64,000 bases of DNA, taken from positions 1 through 64,000 of the forward strand of contig NZ_RXHJ01000005.1 of NCBI RefSeq assembly GCF_003955685.1. Reading direction: 5' to 3'. Source of the stretch: Corynebacterium hylobatis (GTDB taxonomy: Bacteria; Actinomycetota; Actinomycetes; Mycobacteriales; Mycobacteriaceae). The notes under the pieces were generated by a model. The model was not told the DNA's origin, made no database searches, and was given only the letters and a program-made list of their open reading frames with translations. A program made the translations under genes and the position numbers. Positions 47,156-58,506 of this stretch are shown one piece after another (the first letter of the stretch is position 1; every line of letters starts with the position of its first letter).

Positions 47156-48084
47156 GATTCCTCCTTCTCGGTCAGGGCGAGGAATACCTCGTCGAGTGTG
47201 GGGCGGCGCAGGGAGATGTCCTCGGGGGTGATGCCGGCGGCGTCGAGAAGCCGGACCACTTCGATGAGGTCGCGCGCGCCGTCCGGTGCCGGGTACGTGA
47301 TCACGCCCGCCGCCTCGTCCGTGATCACGAAAGAGCCGGGGAGCCGGTCCAGGTCGCGGGGGACGGTGATCTCCACCCGGTCGCCGCCGTGCTGCCGCTT
47401 GAGCGCATCCGGGGCGCCCTCGGCGATGATCCTCCCGGCCTTCATGATGGAGATGCGGTCGGCCAGCTGATCCGCCTCCTCAAGGTGCTGGGTGGTCAGC
47501 AGGACCGTGGTGCCCCGGGCGGCGATGCCGGTGATGAGGGCCCACACGTCGATGCGGCCCCGGGGGTCGAGGCCGGTGGTGGGTTCGTCGAGGAAGAGCA
47601 CGTCGGGTTCGAGAATGAGTCCGGCGGCGATGTCGAGGCGCCGGCGCATACCACCGGAATACGTGGCCACGGGCCTTTCTGCGGCCTCAACCAGGCCGAA
47701 GGTATGGAGAAGCTCCTCGGCGCGGCGTTGTGCGGCGGCCTTGCGCAGGCCGGAGAGCCGACCGAACATGACGAGGTTCTGGCGGCCGCCGAGGATCTCA
47801 TCGACGGCCGAGTGCTGGCCGACCAGTCCGATGTGGTGGCGCACCTCCTGTCCGCGGCGCACGTCGACGCCCGCCACCTCAGCGGTACCGGCATCGGGCG
47901 TCAACAGGGTGGCCAGCACGCCCACGGCAGTGGATTTTCCGGCGCCGTTGGGTCCGAGAAGACCATGGATGGATCCAGCGCTGACCTCAAGGTCGAGGCC
48001 GTCGAGGGCACGTGTGTCCCCGAAATTCTTCACCACTCCCCTGGCGCAGATGGCCGAGGGTCGGGTTGTCGGTGATGTCATCAC
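47152..48084 (-). CDS. ABC-2 type exporter ATP-binding protein (DrrA-like)
   Basis: A 310-residue ATPase of the DrrA daunorubicin-resistance family. Walker A is GLLGPNGAGKSTAVGVL (near residue 45), signature TYSGGMRRRLDIAAGL, Walker B DVLFLDEPTTGLDPRGR and switch His in LLTTQHLEEADQ. A C-terminal DUF4162-like part covers about 225-310. AGGTGG lies upstream of the ATG at 48084. Coupled by ATGA to the permease gene. The next gene, divergent, encodes a TetR regulator with a matching C-terminal domain, so drug-induced expression is likely. Confidence 0.9.
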   Translation of the reverse strand: MMTSPTTRPSAICARGVVKNFGDTRALDGLDLEVSAGSIHGLLGPNGAGKSTAVGVLATLLTPDAGTAEVAGVDVRRGQEVRHHIGLVGQHSAVDEILGGRQNLVMFGRLSGLRKAAAQRRAEELLHTFGLVEAAERPVATYSGGMRRRLDIAAGLILEPDVLFLDEPTTGLDPRGRIDVWALITGIAARGTTVLLTTQHLEEADQLADRISIMKAGRIIAEGAPDALKRQHGGDRVEITVPRDLDRLPGSFVITDEAAGVITYPAPDGARDLIEVVRLLDAAGITPEDISLRRPTLDEVFLALTEKEES

Positions 48085-48142
48085 GCCACCTAACTATTAA
48101 CAGTGTACGGAGTTTGGAGGATTCAACGTACGCCGTTCGGAC

Positions 48143-48148
48143 TAAGCT
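48143..48148 (+). promoter_or_regulatory. -10 hexamer of the TetR-family gene
   Basis: TAAGCT, 7 bases before the ATG at 48156; leaderless-type arrangement in the 71-bp divergent gap with the exporter operon. Confidence 0.5.
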
Positions 48149-48155
48149 GTCAACC

Positions 48156-48920
48156 ATGTCGTCCGAGAAAGAGAAGACCGGAGATCCCACCCGCATGCTG
48201 CGCCTGCTGTGGCGCCACCGGCTGGGCGAGGAGGAGGGGGCCCGCGGACCCCGGAAGAAACTGGCCCTGGACCAGGTCATCGACGCCGCGATCGCGCTGG
48301 CGGACCGGGAGGGGCTGGAGACGTTCTCCATGCGTCGACTCGCAGAGGAGCTGGGCACCTCCGCAACATCGCTCTACACCTACGTCCCCGGCCGCGGCGA
48401 ACTGATCGGCCTGATGATCGACCAGGTCATCGGGCGCACACCGTTGCCGGAACACGCGGGGGAACTGCGGGAGCGGCTGCACACCCTCGCGCAGCTGCTC
48501 TGGGAGGAATACCACCGGCACCCGTGGCTGCTGGAGAGCCGGAGCCACAGACCCTGGATCGGGCCGGGCATCTCGGCGCGCTACGAATGGGAGCTGGCGG
48601 CAGTCGAGGGCTGCGGTCTCGACGACATCGCCATGGACCACGCGATCTCGCTGATCGAATCACATGCGGCGGCCAACGCCGCCAACGCCATCACGGCCCG
48701 GCAGTTGGCGGAAGGTTCCGGCATCACCGACCTGGAGTGGTGGAACCTCCACGGACCCATCCTCGCGGAGGTCATGCCGGCCGATGAGTTCCTGATCTCC
48801 GGTCGGGTGGGACAGGCGGTGGGTACCGCCTACTCTTCCATCACCAGCCACCGGGCCATCTTCGAGTTCGGTCTCGAGGTCATCCTCGACGGCATCGAGG
48901 CCCGGCTGCGGCAGAACTAG
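48156..48920 (+). CDS. TetR-family regulator of the adjacent exporter
   Basis: A 254-residue TetR-type regulator. The helix-turn-helix is LDQVIDAAIALADREGLETF followed by SMRRLAEELGTSATSLYTYV (about residues 37-80), and the ligand domain is of the TetR_C (TetR class, VbsC-like) type, seen in regulators divergent from drug exporters. An unusually long charged N-terminal extension (about 35 residues, RLLWRHRLGEEEGARGPRKK) precedes the DNA-binding part. The start at 48156 is set by the -10 hexamer. It overlaps the end of convergent guaB3 by 4 bases. Confidence 0.87.
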   Translation: MSSEKEKTGDPTRMLRLLWRHRLGEEEGARGPRKKLALDQVIDAAIALADREGLETFSMRRLAEELGTSATSLYTYVPGRGELIGLMIDQVIGRTPLPEHAGELRERLHTLAQLLWEEYHRHPWLLESRSHRPWIGPGISARYEWELAAVEGCGLDDIAMDHAISLIESHAAANAANAITARQLAEGSGITDLEWWNLHGPILAEVMPADEFLISGRVGQAVGTAYSSITSHRAIFEFGLEVILDGIEARLRQN

Positions 48921-50056
48921 AGATTGACCGCCAGACCGACCTTCTGGAAGCTCTTCAGGTCGGTGTAGCCGCACTTGGCCATCGCGCGGCGCAGACCACC
49001 GACGATGTTCTGGTAGCCGAAGGGGTCGGTCGAGGGGCCGTTGAGGACGGTCTCCAGGGTGGCGGTGTCATCCAGCAGGGAACGCAGGTCCTGGACAATG
49101 CCGCGGGGAAAACGCGGGTGCGCGGCAACGGCCGGCCAGAAGGTGCCGCGGCCGGCGGCCTCCGTGGCGGTGGCCAGCGGAGTGCCCAGCATCACGGCGT
49201 CGGCGCCGCAGGCGATGGCCTTGGCCACATCACCGGAGTTCTCGATCTCCCCGTCGGCGATGATGTGGACGTAGCGTCCACCGGTTTCGTCGAGGTACTC
49301 GCGGCGGGCCGCGGCGACGTCGGCGATGGCGGTCGCCATGGGGACCTCGATGCCCAGCGCAAGCTGGTTGGTGTTGGGGCCGCCGCCGACGATGACACCC
49401 GCAGCGCCGGTGCGCATCAGGTGCAGCGCAGTGGTGTAGTCGGCGACGCCGCCGGCGATGACCGGCACCTCGAGGGAACCGATGAACTCCTTGAGGTTCA
49501 GCGGCTCACCACCCTCGGCGACGTGTTCCGCGGAGATCATCGTGCCCTGGATGACCAGCAGTTCAGCGCCGGCCTGGATCACCTTCGGGGCGAGCTCGCG
49601 GGCCCGCTGCGGGCTGACGCGCACCGCGACGGTGGCTCCCGAGGCCCGGACCTCACCGATGCGCTCGGCCAGCAGGTCATCGTCGATCGGGGCGGAGTGC
49701 AGCTCCTGCAGCGCGGCGATCGCGGCGGCACCGCCGTCGAAGGCGTCCCCCTCGGTGACGGCACTGATGACCCGGTCCACGGCGGCGTCGAGATCCGCAT
49801 GGCGGCCCCACAGTCCCTCGGCGTTGATGACACCCAGACCGCCCTGGCGGTACATCTCGATGACGAACTCCGGGCTGGCCAGAGCATCCGTGGGATGCGA
49901 CATGACGGGGATGTCGAAGGTGTAGGCGTCGATGTTCCAGGTGGTGTCGACGTCCTTGGAGGAACGGGTGCGCCGGGAGGGGACGATGGAGATGTCCTCC
50001 AGGCTGTAGGTACGGCGGGCCTCCCGGCCCACACCGATCTCGACGTAGTCGCGCAT
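48917..50056 (-). CDS. guaB3: GuaB3, IMP dehydrogenase-family protein without CBS domains
   Basis: A 379-residue IMPDH/GMPR-family TIM barrel common in actinobacteria. It lacks the CBS pair. The catalytic-loop region reads GVIVGGGPNTNQLALGIEVP, where IMPDH has GxGSxCxTR, so the nucleophilic Cys is absent and ordinary IMP dehydrogenase activity is unlikely. DISIVPSRRTRSS near residue 20, SLEVPVIAGGVADY and ACGADAVMLGTPLA are conserved. It lies downstream of guaB on the same strand, 114 bp away. Its role in purine metabolism is not settled. Confidence 0.93.
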   Translation of the reverse strand: MRDYVEIGVGREARRTYSLEDISIVPSRRTRSSKDVDTTWNIDAYTFDIPVMSHPTDALASPEFVIEMYRQGGLGVINAEGLWGRHADLDAAVDRVISAVTEGDAFDGGAAAIAALQELHSAPIDDDLLAERIGEVRASGATVAVRVSPQRARELAPKVIQAGAELLVIQGTMISAEHVAEGGEPLNLKEFIGSLEVPVIAGGVADYTTALHLMRTGAAGVIVGGGPNTNQLALGIEVPMATAIADVAAARREYLDETGGRYVHIIADGEIENSGDVAKAIACGADAVMLGTPLATATEAAGRGTFWPAVAAHPRFPRGIVQDLRSLLDDTATLETVLNGPSTDPFGYQNIVGGLRRAMAKCGYTDLKSFQKVGLAVNL

Positions 50057-50170
50057 GTACTGCTCCGATCCTCGCGGGTGATTTCGGAGGTCAACTCTAC
50101 CGCACCCCTGACACCCCGGCCGACAGCCTGGGGGTCGGCGGGGGCGGTCTGCTGTCTCAGGCGGGAGGAA

Positions 50171-51733
<1,563 letters not shown>

Positions 51734-51801
51734 CTACACTGTAGTGCCTTTCTCTCTGAGGTTGTTAGCGGCGGGGAATTGCCCATGAGGCCGGTCCACA
51801 A

Positions 51802-51807
51802 TAGTGT
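51802..51807 (+). promoter_or_regulatory. -10 hexamer of the DUF5319 gene
   Basis: TAGTGT, exactly 7 bases before the GTG at 51815, leaving no room for a ribosome binding site. Confidence 0.5.
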
Positions 51808-51814
51808 GGCCGGT

Positions 51815-52186
51815 GTGAACTACAACTCCCAGATGCCGCTCGACCCGTTCGCCGACGATCCGAACGATCCGGCGTCCTTCCTGGACCCCGACGAGCCCGC
51901 TCCGCCGCTGTCCGACGAGGAGCGCGCAGGCATCACCCAGGACCTGGCCCTGGTGGCCAGATTCCGGAAGGAACTCGCACCGCGGGGGATCCTCGGTATC
52001 TTCTTCCTCTGCGAGGACTGCGATGACTTCCATTACTACGACTGGGACATCATGGCCGCCAACATGGCCGCCACCCTCGCCGGGGAGCTCGCGCCCGTGC
52101 ACGAGCCCTCCGTGGAGCCCGATGTCACCGCTTACGTCCCATGGGACTACGCCGCCGGTTTCCTCGACGGGCTGAACGCCCGCTGA
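51815..52186 (+). CDS. DUF5319 protein
   Basis: A 123-residue acidic protein of the actinobacterial DUF5319 family, known only as a conserved neighbour of guaB and sigD. It has the characteristic FLCEDCDDFHYYDWDIMAAN (a CxxC pair that could bind metal) and a C-terminal YVPWDYAAGFLDGL. The frame opens at 51779, but the GTG at 51815 is favoured by the -10 hexamer 7 bases upstream and starts the conserved NYNSQMPLDPFADDP. A strong terminator follows. Function unknown. Confidence 0.85.
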   Translation: MNYNSQMPLDPFADDPNDPASFLDPDEPAPPLSDEERAGITQDLALVARFRKELAPRGILGIFFLCEDCDDFHYYDWDIMAANMAATLAGELAPVHEPSVEPDVTAYVPWDYAAGFLDGLNAR

Positions 52187-52207
52187 TCCCGCGGCACCCG
52201 TAGACGA

Positions 52208-52252
52208 CAGACATCCCCGCTCCCGGTTCTCCACCGGGGCGGGGATGTCTGT
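52208..52252. terminator. Terminator after the DUF5319 gene, shared with rsdA
   Basis: CAGACATCCCCGCTCCCGG (52208-52226) pairs with CCGGGGCGGGGATGTCTG (52234-52251) with one bulge, followed by TTTTT on the plus strand. It lies between convergent genes. Confidence 0.85.
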
Positions 52253-52267
52253 TTTTCGCCGGCCGCG

Positions 52268-53080
52268 CTAAGGGTTCTGGATCTGCGGCGGGGCCAGGGT
52301 CGGGGTCGGGTCCTGATCACCCGGATCCGGGACCGGGGTGGCCGGGTTCGTCGGCGAGGGCGACGGGACCGGTTCAACCGGGACGGGCAGCGGGTTCGGA
52401 CGGACCGGCGGCGGGGTCTGTGTCACCGTGACGGTGGCGGTCTCGGTTTCCACGCTGGTCTCGGTCACGGTCTCAGTGACCGGCTCCTGCGTGACCGGGG
52501 GTTCCGGGGCGACCGGCGGGGCCACGGTCGTGGTGGTCACGCGCGGCGCCTGCTGGGGTGCCTGTCGCTCGACCGTGGCATCGGCCAGCAGGCGGCGGGC
52601 CTCCTCCAGCAGCGCGCGGGTGCCGTCCATGTCCCCTTCGGCCGCCCGGGAGTCGATCTCCTCGAGCGCGCCGGCCAGTTCCACGACAGTGGCCCGGTCG
52701 CTGAACAGTGTGCTGGACAGACCCCACAGAGGGGAGTCCGGGGTGGCGTTGTAGAGCAGCGAACCCGAACCGGCGATGACGAGGGTGGCCGCGGCGGCGC
52801 CGATGATGCCGGAGAGGAAGGGGCGACCCTGCGTCCCGCGGCGTCGTGAGGCCAGGGAGACGACCTCCGGCTCCTTGTCCGCCCCCTCGATGAGTGGGGC
52901 GGGCGGCATCTGCTTCTCCACGTCATCGCGCAACTCAAGGAAGAGCGCGGCGAGTTCATCGGTGCCACCCGAGGGGTCCACACCGCGGGAGAGCTCGGTG
53001 AGGAAGGCGTCATCATCCACCAGCGGCTGCAGCTGGCTCGTGACATCACCGACGCTGGCGTCCTTCTGACGACGCTTCAT
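52268..53080 (-). CDS. rsdA: Anti-sigma-D factor, RsdA-like
   Basis: A 270-residue single-pass membrane protein. The N-terminal cytoplasmic part (1-85) contains the RsdA sigma-binding segment around DDDAFLTELSRGVDPSGGTD, followed by one helix (about residues 90-110, LSGIIGAAAATLVIAGSGSL). An external portion ends in a long Thr/Val/Pro-rich tail (TVTETSVETETATVTVTQTP, PVPVEPVPSPSP), probably wall-spanning. Its ATG at 53080 shares one base with the sigD stop; GGAG lies 7 bases upstream, and a GTG one codon earlier is possible. It should hold SigD at the membrane. Confidence 0.88.
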   Translation of the reverse strand: MKRRQKDASVGDVTSQLQPLVDDDAFLTELSRGVDPSGGTDELAALFLELRDDVEKQMPPAPLIEGADKEPEVVSLASRRRGTQGRPFLSGIIGAAAATLVIAGSGSLLYNATPDSPLWGLSSTLFSDRATVVELAGALEEIDSRAAEGDMDGTRALLEEARRLLADATVERQAPQQAPRVTTTTVAPPVAPEPPVTQEPVTETVTETSVETETATVTVTQTPPPVRPNPLPVPVEPVPSPSPTNPATPVPDPGDQDPTPTLAPPQIQNP

Positions 53081-53673
53081 CACTTCACTCCTCGATTCTC
53101 CGGTGCCTGAATCTCCTGCTGAGCGTTCAGGTTCTTGCGCAACGAGTTCAACGCCCGGTGCTGCGCCACACGCACTGCGCCGGGGGTGCTGCCCACGATC
53201 TCCGCGGTTTCCTCGGCCGAGAGACCGACGAAAACGCGCAGGATGACGATGTTGCGGGCTTTCTCACTTAATGAATCGAGAAGCGCCCTCACTCTGTTAC
53301 TTCCGTCTGCGGTGAGGGCGTGATCCTCTGGGGAGTCCTTGTCGGTTCCGGTGTCGGGGACCTCGTCGGTGGGGTGCGACTGGTCGCGCCCCATGGAGCG
53401 GTGGGCGTCGGCCACCTTGTTGAAGGCGATGCCGTAGACGAAGGCCATGAAGGGCCGGCCCTTGTCCACGTAATTGCCTATCGACGTCGCCACGGCCAGG
53501 CAGATCTCCTGGGCGATGTCCTCAGGGGTGGGGGTACGTCCGCCTCCGACGCGGGCGCGGGCGTAGCGCAGGACCCGGGGGTGGACGATGGCCATGATGC
53601 GCTGGAGGGCGCGGCGGTCGCCGTCCACGGCCAGTGGCACAAGGTCTGCCAGCTCAGCGTCGGTATCACTCAC
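53080..53673 (-). CDS. sigD: ECF sigma factor SigD
   Basis: A 197-residue ECF-type RNA polymerase sigma factor. Region 2 is seen at about 25-95 (IVHPRVLRYARARVG, DIAQEICLAVATSIGNYVDK, FMAFVYGIAFNKVADAHRSM) and region 4 at 130-185 (LLDSLSEKARNIVILRVFVG, then LSAEETAEIVGSTPGAVRVA). Start GTG at 53673 with GGAGGA 7-8 bases upstream. It is coupled to rsdA, its membrane-bound antagonist. In corynebacteria and mycobacteria SigD controls envelope and mycolate-related genes. TATTCT on the minus strand upstream may be its -10. Confidence 0.92.
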   Translation of the reverse strand: MSDTDAELADLVPLAVDGDRRALQRIMAIVHPRVLRYARARVGGGRTPTPEDIAQEICLAVATSIGNYVDKGRPFMAFVYGIAFNKVADAHRSMGRDQSHPTDEVPDTGTDKDSPEDHALTADGSNRVRALLDSLSEKARNIVILRVFVGLSAEETAEIVGSTPGAVRVAQHRALNSLRKNLNAQQEIQAPENRGVK

Positions 53674-53998
53674 GTCTGCATCCTCCGGATCGCCCGGAAA
53701 TCGGCAACCGGGCGGGACCAGAATACCTCGTCCGCCGCAGAAGGGAATCTCTGTTTCCGCCGCTCAGCACCTCTTCACGGGGCCCCAAGAATTCACAATC
53801 ACTTAACCTTCACGGTTTACGCAGGTCAAAGCGGTGCTTTCCCTGACGGTCAATCCAGGATCACCGGACGGCCACATTCAGGACACCAACTGTTCACAGT
53901 TGGCAGCCAGACTCCTCCATGCATCGGAACGGCCCACATGATCCACGGGGCGCCCCGTCACCAGAGTCTAACCCTTCTTTATCTGAGGAGAAGAGAAC
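53674..53998. other. 325-bp divergent region between sigD and the WhiB gene
   Basis: No gene is seen. A perfect inverted repeat lies at 53886-53903 (listed separately). The stretch 53795-53845 is AT-richer than its surroundings (TTAACCTTCACGGTTTACGC) and could hold promoter elements for the WhiB gene. The bases before its ATG are TGAGGAGAAGAGAAC, a good ribosome binding site. Confidence 0.6.
53886..53903. promoter_or_regulatory. Inverted repeat CCAACTG-TTCA-CAGTTGG
   Basis: Perfect 7-bp arms with a 4-bp centre, 96 bases before the WhiB-family ATG. Candidate operator for that gene; the binding protein is unknown. Confidence 0.45.
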
Positions 53999-54328
53999 AT
54001 GTCACAGCCGCACCTGCTTCCGGGCCCCAACACCGATTTCTGGGATTGGCAGCTCCACGGCACCTGTCGGGGCGAGGAATCAGATGTGTTCTACCACCCG
54101 GACGGCGAGCGCGGCCGGGCCCGCTCCCAGCGTGAGAACCGCGCCAAGGCCATCTGTCACGCCTGCCCCGTCATCGCCACCTGCCGGGAGCACGCCCTCA
54201 AGGTCGCTGAGCCCTACGGCATCTGGGGTGGACTGTCCGAGTCCGAGCGCATGAGCGTGCTGCGCAACCGCGGCGACCGGAAGACCCGGGTGGCAGCCAA
54301 GGCAGCCCCCGCCCCCGTCAACGCCTGA
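53999..54328 (+). CDS. WhiB-family iron-sulfur regulator (WhiB3/WhcB-like)
   Basis: A 109-residue WhiB-like protein. The four cluster-ligand cysteines are Cys23, Cys53, Cys56 and Cys62 (C-x29-C-x2-C-x5-C), followed by the turn EPYGIWGGLSESER (residues 71-84) and a basic C-terminal tail (LRNRGDRKTRVAAKAAPAP) that would contact DNA. The CRGEESDVFYHPDGERGRAR segment and linkage to sigD resemble WhiB3 and C. glutamicum WhcB. Such proteins bind a redox-sensitive 4Fe-4S cluster and region 4 of the main sigma factor. GAGGAGAAG precedes the ATG. Confidence 0.9.
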   Translation: MSQPHLLPGPNTDFWDWQLHGTCRGEESDVFYHPDGERGRARSQRENRAKAICHACPVIATCREHALKVAEPYGIWGGLSESERMSVLRNRGDRKTRVAAKAAPAPVNA

Positions 54329-54350
54329 CCGGCGGGACGGGAGAAAAACT

Positions 54351-54390
54351 GAGGCCCGGTCCGGAACCTGCAGGTTCCGGACCGGGCCTC
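54351..54390. terminator. 40-bp perfect palindrome, groEL terminator
   Basis: GAGGCCCGGTCCGGAACCTG (54351-54370) is followed immediately by its exact reverse complement (54371-54390). On the minus strand, reading out of groEL, the hairpin is followed by AGTTTTTCTCC. It probably also stops the convergent WhiB transcript. Confidence 0.88.
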
Positions 54391-54402
54391 ATGTCGTCTC
54401 AC

Positions 54403-56028
<1,626 letters not shown>

Positions 56029-56038
56029 TTACCCCCGA

Positions 56039-56338
56039 CTACTTCTCGACGATGGCGAGCAGGTCACGTGCGGAGAGCAGCAGGTACTCCTCGCCGTTGT
56101 ACTTCAGCTCGGTGCCGCCGTACTTGGAGAAGATGACGGTGTCACCCTCCTTGACATCCACCGGAATACGGTCCCCGTCCTCGTCCATACGGCCCGGGCC
56201 CACGGCGATGACGGTGGCCTCCTGCGGCTTCTCCTTGGCGGAGTCCGGGATGACCAGGCCGGAAGCGGTGGTGGTCTCGGCCTCGACGATCTGGACCAGG
56301 ACCTTGTCCTCGAGCGGCTTGATGTTGACGTTTGCCAC
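56039..56338 (-). CDS. groES: Co-chaperonin GroES
   Basis: A 99-residue Hsp10. The sequence [20 protein letters not shown], the mobile loop [19 protein letters not shown] and the C-terminal [19 protein letters not shown] are standard. The GTG at 56338 is preceded by GGAGGA at 6 bases. It heads the groES-groEL1 operon; TAGGTT (56428-56433) is a probable -10, giving a 5' leader of about 80 bases, and the CIRCE element abuts it upstream. Confidence 0.97.
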   Translation of the reverse strand: MANVNIKPLEDKVLVQIVEAETTTASGLVIPDSAKEKPQEATVIAVGPGRMDEDGDRIPVDVKEGDTVIFSKYGGTELKYNGEEYLLLSARDLLAIVEK

Positions 56339-56433
56339 GATATTCCTCCGTGAAAATTGAGTGATTTGATTGTGCCGGTTGTGGTCCAGCACAGTCGTCG
56401 TCGCGGGTGAACAACTGTGGGTGAAACAACCTA

Positions 56434-56460
56434 CTGGCACTCTACCCTCGCGAGTGCCAG
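56434..56460. promoter_or_regulatory. CIRCE element (HrcA operator) of groES-groEL1
   Basis: CTGGCACTC-N9-GAGTGCCAG, a perfect 9-9-9 inverted repeat matching the CIRCE consensus TTAGCACTC-N9-GAGTGCTAA except at the outer bases. It lies directly upstream of the -10 TAGGTT of groES, so HrcA would block the promoter except under heat stress. Confidence 0.93.
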
Positions 56461-56490
56461 CGCTCAACATTCACTTCCGCCGGATCTGAT

Positions 56491-56922
56491 CTAGTCGATG
56501 CGGAGCTGCCCCAGGTTGAGGACGGCCGCCCGCCACAGGCGGTAGTCCACCTCATTGTCCTCCCGGTAGTTGCGCACCGCGCGCATGCCGTCCTTGATCC
56601 GGCGGATCTCGTCCAGACCGATGTCCCCACCCTCGGCACCGACGAAGATGACCGGTCCGGAGATCGCCGTGGTCGGATCGGCGAGGAAGGCCGGGTCGCC
56701 GGTCGCCGCTGCGGAACGGGCCAGGGAGGCCACGGGGTTCGGCTCGGCGGCATGCGTTTTGGCGGTGGGGTTGAACAGGGCGGCGTAGTCGGAACCGTCC
56801 TCCTGGAAGGAGACCGCCACGCGGTCCTGGTCGACACCGCCGAGGAACTGGGCGGCCTGGTCGAGCTCGAATTCGATGACGCGGTGGGACAGGTCGGGGT
56901 TGACGAGGAAACCGGTGATCAT
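56491..56922 (-). CDS. Conserved-looking protein of unknown function
   Basis: A 143-residue soluble protein starting MITGFLVNPDLSHRVIEFEL. The first 55 residues look like beta strands (RVIEFELDQAAQFLGGVDQD, RVAVSFQEDGSDYAALFNPT). A central segment (GPVIFVGAEGGDIGLDEIRR) precedes a helical C terminus (DEIRRIKDGMRAVRNYREDN). GAGAAGGA lies 7 bases before the ATG at 56922. It sits between groES and tsaD on the same strand. No domain is recognised. Confidence 0.78.
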   Translation of the reverse strand: MITGFLVNPDLSHRVIEFELDQAAQFLGGVDQDRVAVSFQEDGSDYAALFNPTAKTHAAEPNPVASLARSAAATGDPAFLADPTTAISGPVIFVGAEGGDIGLDEIRRIKDGMRAVRNYREDNEVDYRLWRAAVLNLGQLRID

Positions 56923-57010
56923 GAAGCGTCCTTCTCCAGCTGGAAGTGAAAGGTCCACGTCACCGTAACCGCCCCCGGGGCACTTCGCTCGGCGAGCGCG
57001 CGGAATCCGC

Positions 57011-58048
57011 TCAGGCCCCGACGAGCGGGACCTCCACGTCCAGGGAGGGGTCGGTGCCCACGGTCAGCTCGCTGGGCCGGGCCCCCTCATGGATGAGCTG
57101 GGCGGCCAGCGCCGCGATCATGACGCCGTTGTCGGTGCACAGGGAGAACCGTGGCACGCGCAGCTCGATGCCGACGGCCGAGCAGCGCTCCTGCGCCAGT
57201 TCCCGGAGCCGGGAATTCGCCGCCACTCCCCCGCCCAGCAGCAGCACCTTTGCGCCGACGTCCTGGCAGGCACGCACGGCCTTGACGGTGAGGACGTCGC
57301 AGACGGCCTCCTGGAAGGAGGCGCACACGTCCTCCACGGAGATGACCCGCTCCTCGCGTTCGGCAGCCTCCACATAGCGGGCGACAGCGGTTTTGAGTCC
57401 GGAGAAGGAGAAGTCGTGGCGGGAATCGGATTTCTTCATCAGTCCTCGGGGGAAGGCGATCGCATCACGGTCACCGCGTCCGGCAAGGCGGTCGATGACC
57501 GGCCCGCCCGGATACCCCAGGCCCAGCAGGCGGGCGACCTTGTCGTAGGCCTCGCCGGCGGCGTCGTCGAGCGTGGAACCGAGCTCGCGCATGGGCCGGC
57601 CCACGGCCTCGACCTCCAGCAGCTGTGTGTGTCCGCCGGAGACGAGCAGCGCCACCGAGTGCGGCAGGGCCTCCCCCTCCAGGTTCGCCACCGCGACATG
57701 TCCGCCGAGGTGATTGACACCGTAGAAGGGCACGCCCCAGGCAGCTGCGTAGGCCTTGGCGGCGGATGCCCCGACCAGGAGGGCACCTGCCAGGCCGGGG
57801 CCGACGGTGGCGGCCACGGCGTCGGGCTTCTTGATTCCCGCCTCCGCCAGTGCCGCCCGCATCACCGGGCCCATCTGCTCGAGGTGGGCGCGCGAGGCGA
57901 TCTCCGGGACCACGCCCCCGAAGCGGGCGTGCTCCTGCATCGAGGAGGCCACCTTATCGGCCAGGATCTTCACGGTGCCGTCGTCGGCGAGTTCGACGAG
58001 CCCGACACCGGTCTCATCGCAGCTGCTCTCCACACCCAGGACAATCAT
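57011..58048 (-). CDS. tsaD: tRNA N6-adenosine threonylcarbamoyltransferase TsaD
   Basis: A 345-residue Kae1/Qri7/TsaD ATPase-fold protein that transfers threonylcarbamoyl to A37 of ANN-decoding tRNAs (t6A). Family motifs are [17 protein letters not shown] at the N terminus, [15 protein letters not shown] (metal His, with [11 protein letters not shown] near residue 112 giving the second), [12 protein letters not shown] (ATP) and [16 protein letters not shown]. The ATG overlaps the rimI stop by 4 bases. It works with TsaB (same operon), TsaC and TsaE; tsaE is not adjacent here. Confidence 0.96.
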   Translation of the reverse strand: MIVLGVESSCDETGVGLVELADDGTVKILADKVASSMQEHARFGGVVPEIASRAHLEQMGPVMRAALAEAGIKKPDAVAATVGPGLAGALLVGASAAKAYAAAWGVPFYGVNHLGGHVAVANLEGEALPHSVALLVSGGHTQLLEVEAVGRPMRELGSTLDDAAGEAYDKVARLLGLGYPGGPVIDRLAGRGDRDAIAFPRGLMKKSDSRHDFSFSGLKTAVARYVEAAEREERVISVEDVCASFQEAVCDVLTVKAVRACQDVGAKVLLLGGGVAANSRLRELAQERCSAVGIELRVPRFSLCTDNGVMIAALAAQLIHEGARPSELTVGTDPSLDVEVPLVGA

Positions 58049-58506
58049 TTTTCGCTCCTCGCGGGTCGCTTCATGGTGTACGCATCAGCCCCCGAGGGCT
58101 GGTAGTAGTTCTTCCGCTCCCCGATCCGGTCGAAATCAAGCCCCTCGTAGAGGGCGATGGCCGCCTCGTTGTCGGTGCGCACCTCGAGGAAAACTTCCCC
58201 GCCTGTGCTGTCGACCACCGCGAGCAGCTGCTGCATGAGCAGGCGACCGAGTCCGCGGCGCCGGTGGTCAGGGTCGACGCCGATGGTGTGGATCTCGAAC
58301 TCCGGGTCGTGCCGCGGGCCCAGCTGAGAGATCCCGCCGTAGGCCAGCAGGTCATCCCCGTCGAATACCCCCAGATAGAGGTTGTTCGGCTGGGCGAACT
58401 CCACCACGAAGATGTCCCGGGACCACGGGTTGTCCTCCGGGAACAGCTGCTGCTCCAGTTCGGCGCAGCGGGCGGCGTTCGAAAAATCGAGTCGGCGGAT
58501 CTCCAT
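58045..58506 (-). CDS. rimI: Ribosomal protein S18-alanine N-acetyltransferase
   Basis: A 153-residue GNAT acetyltransferase, RimI-type by sequence and by its place between tsaB and tsaD. The acetyl-CoA loop is [20 protein letters not shown] (R/Q-x-x-G-x-G/A near residue 80), preceded by [20 protein letters not shown] and followed by [20 protein letters not shown]. The ATG abuts the tsaB stop codon, and its stop overlaps tsaD (ATGA). Target assignment to S18 is by family. Confidence 0.92.
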   Translation of the reverse strand: MEIRRLDFSNAARCAELEQQLFPEDNPWSRDIFVVEFAQPNNLYLGVFDGDDLLAYGGISQLGPRHDPEFEIHTIGVDPDHRRRGLGRLLMQQLLAVVDSTGGEVFLEVRTDNEAAIALYEGLDFDRIGERKNYYQPSGADAYTMKRPARSEK

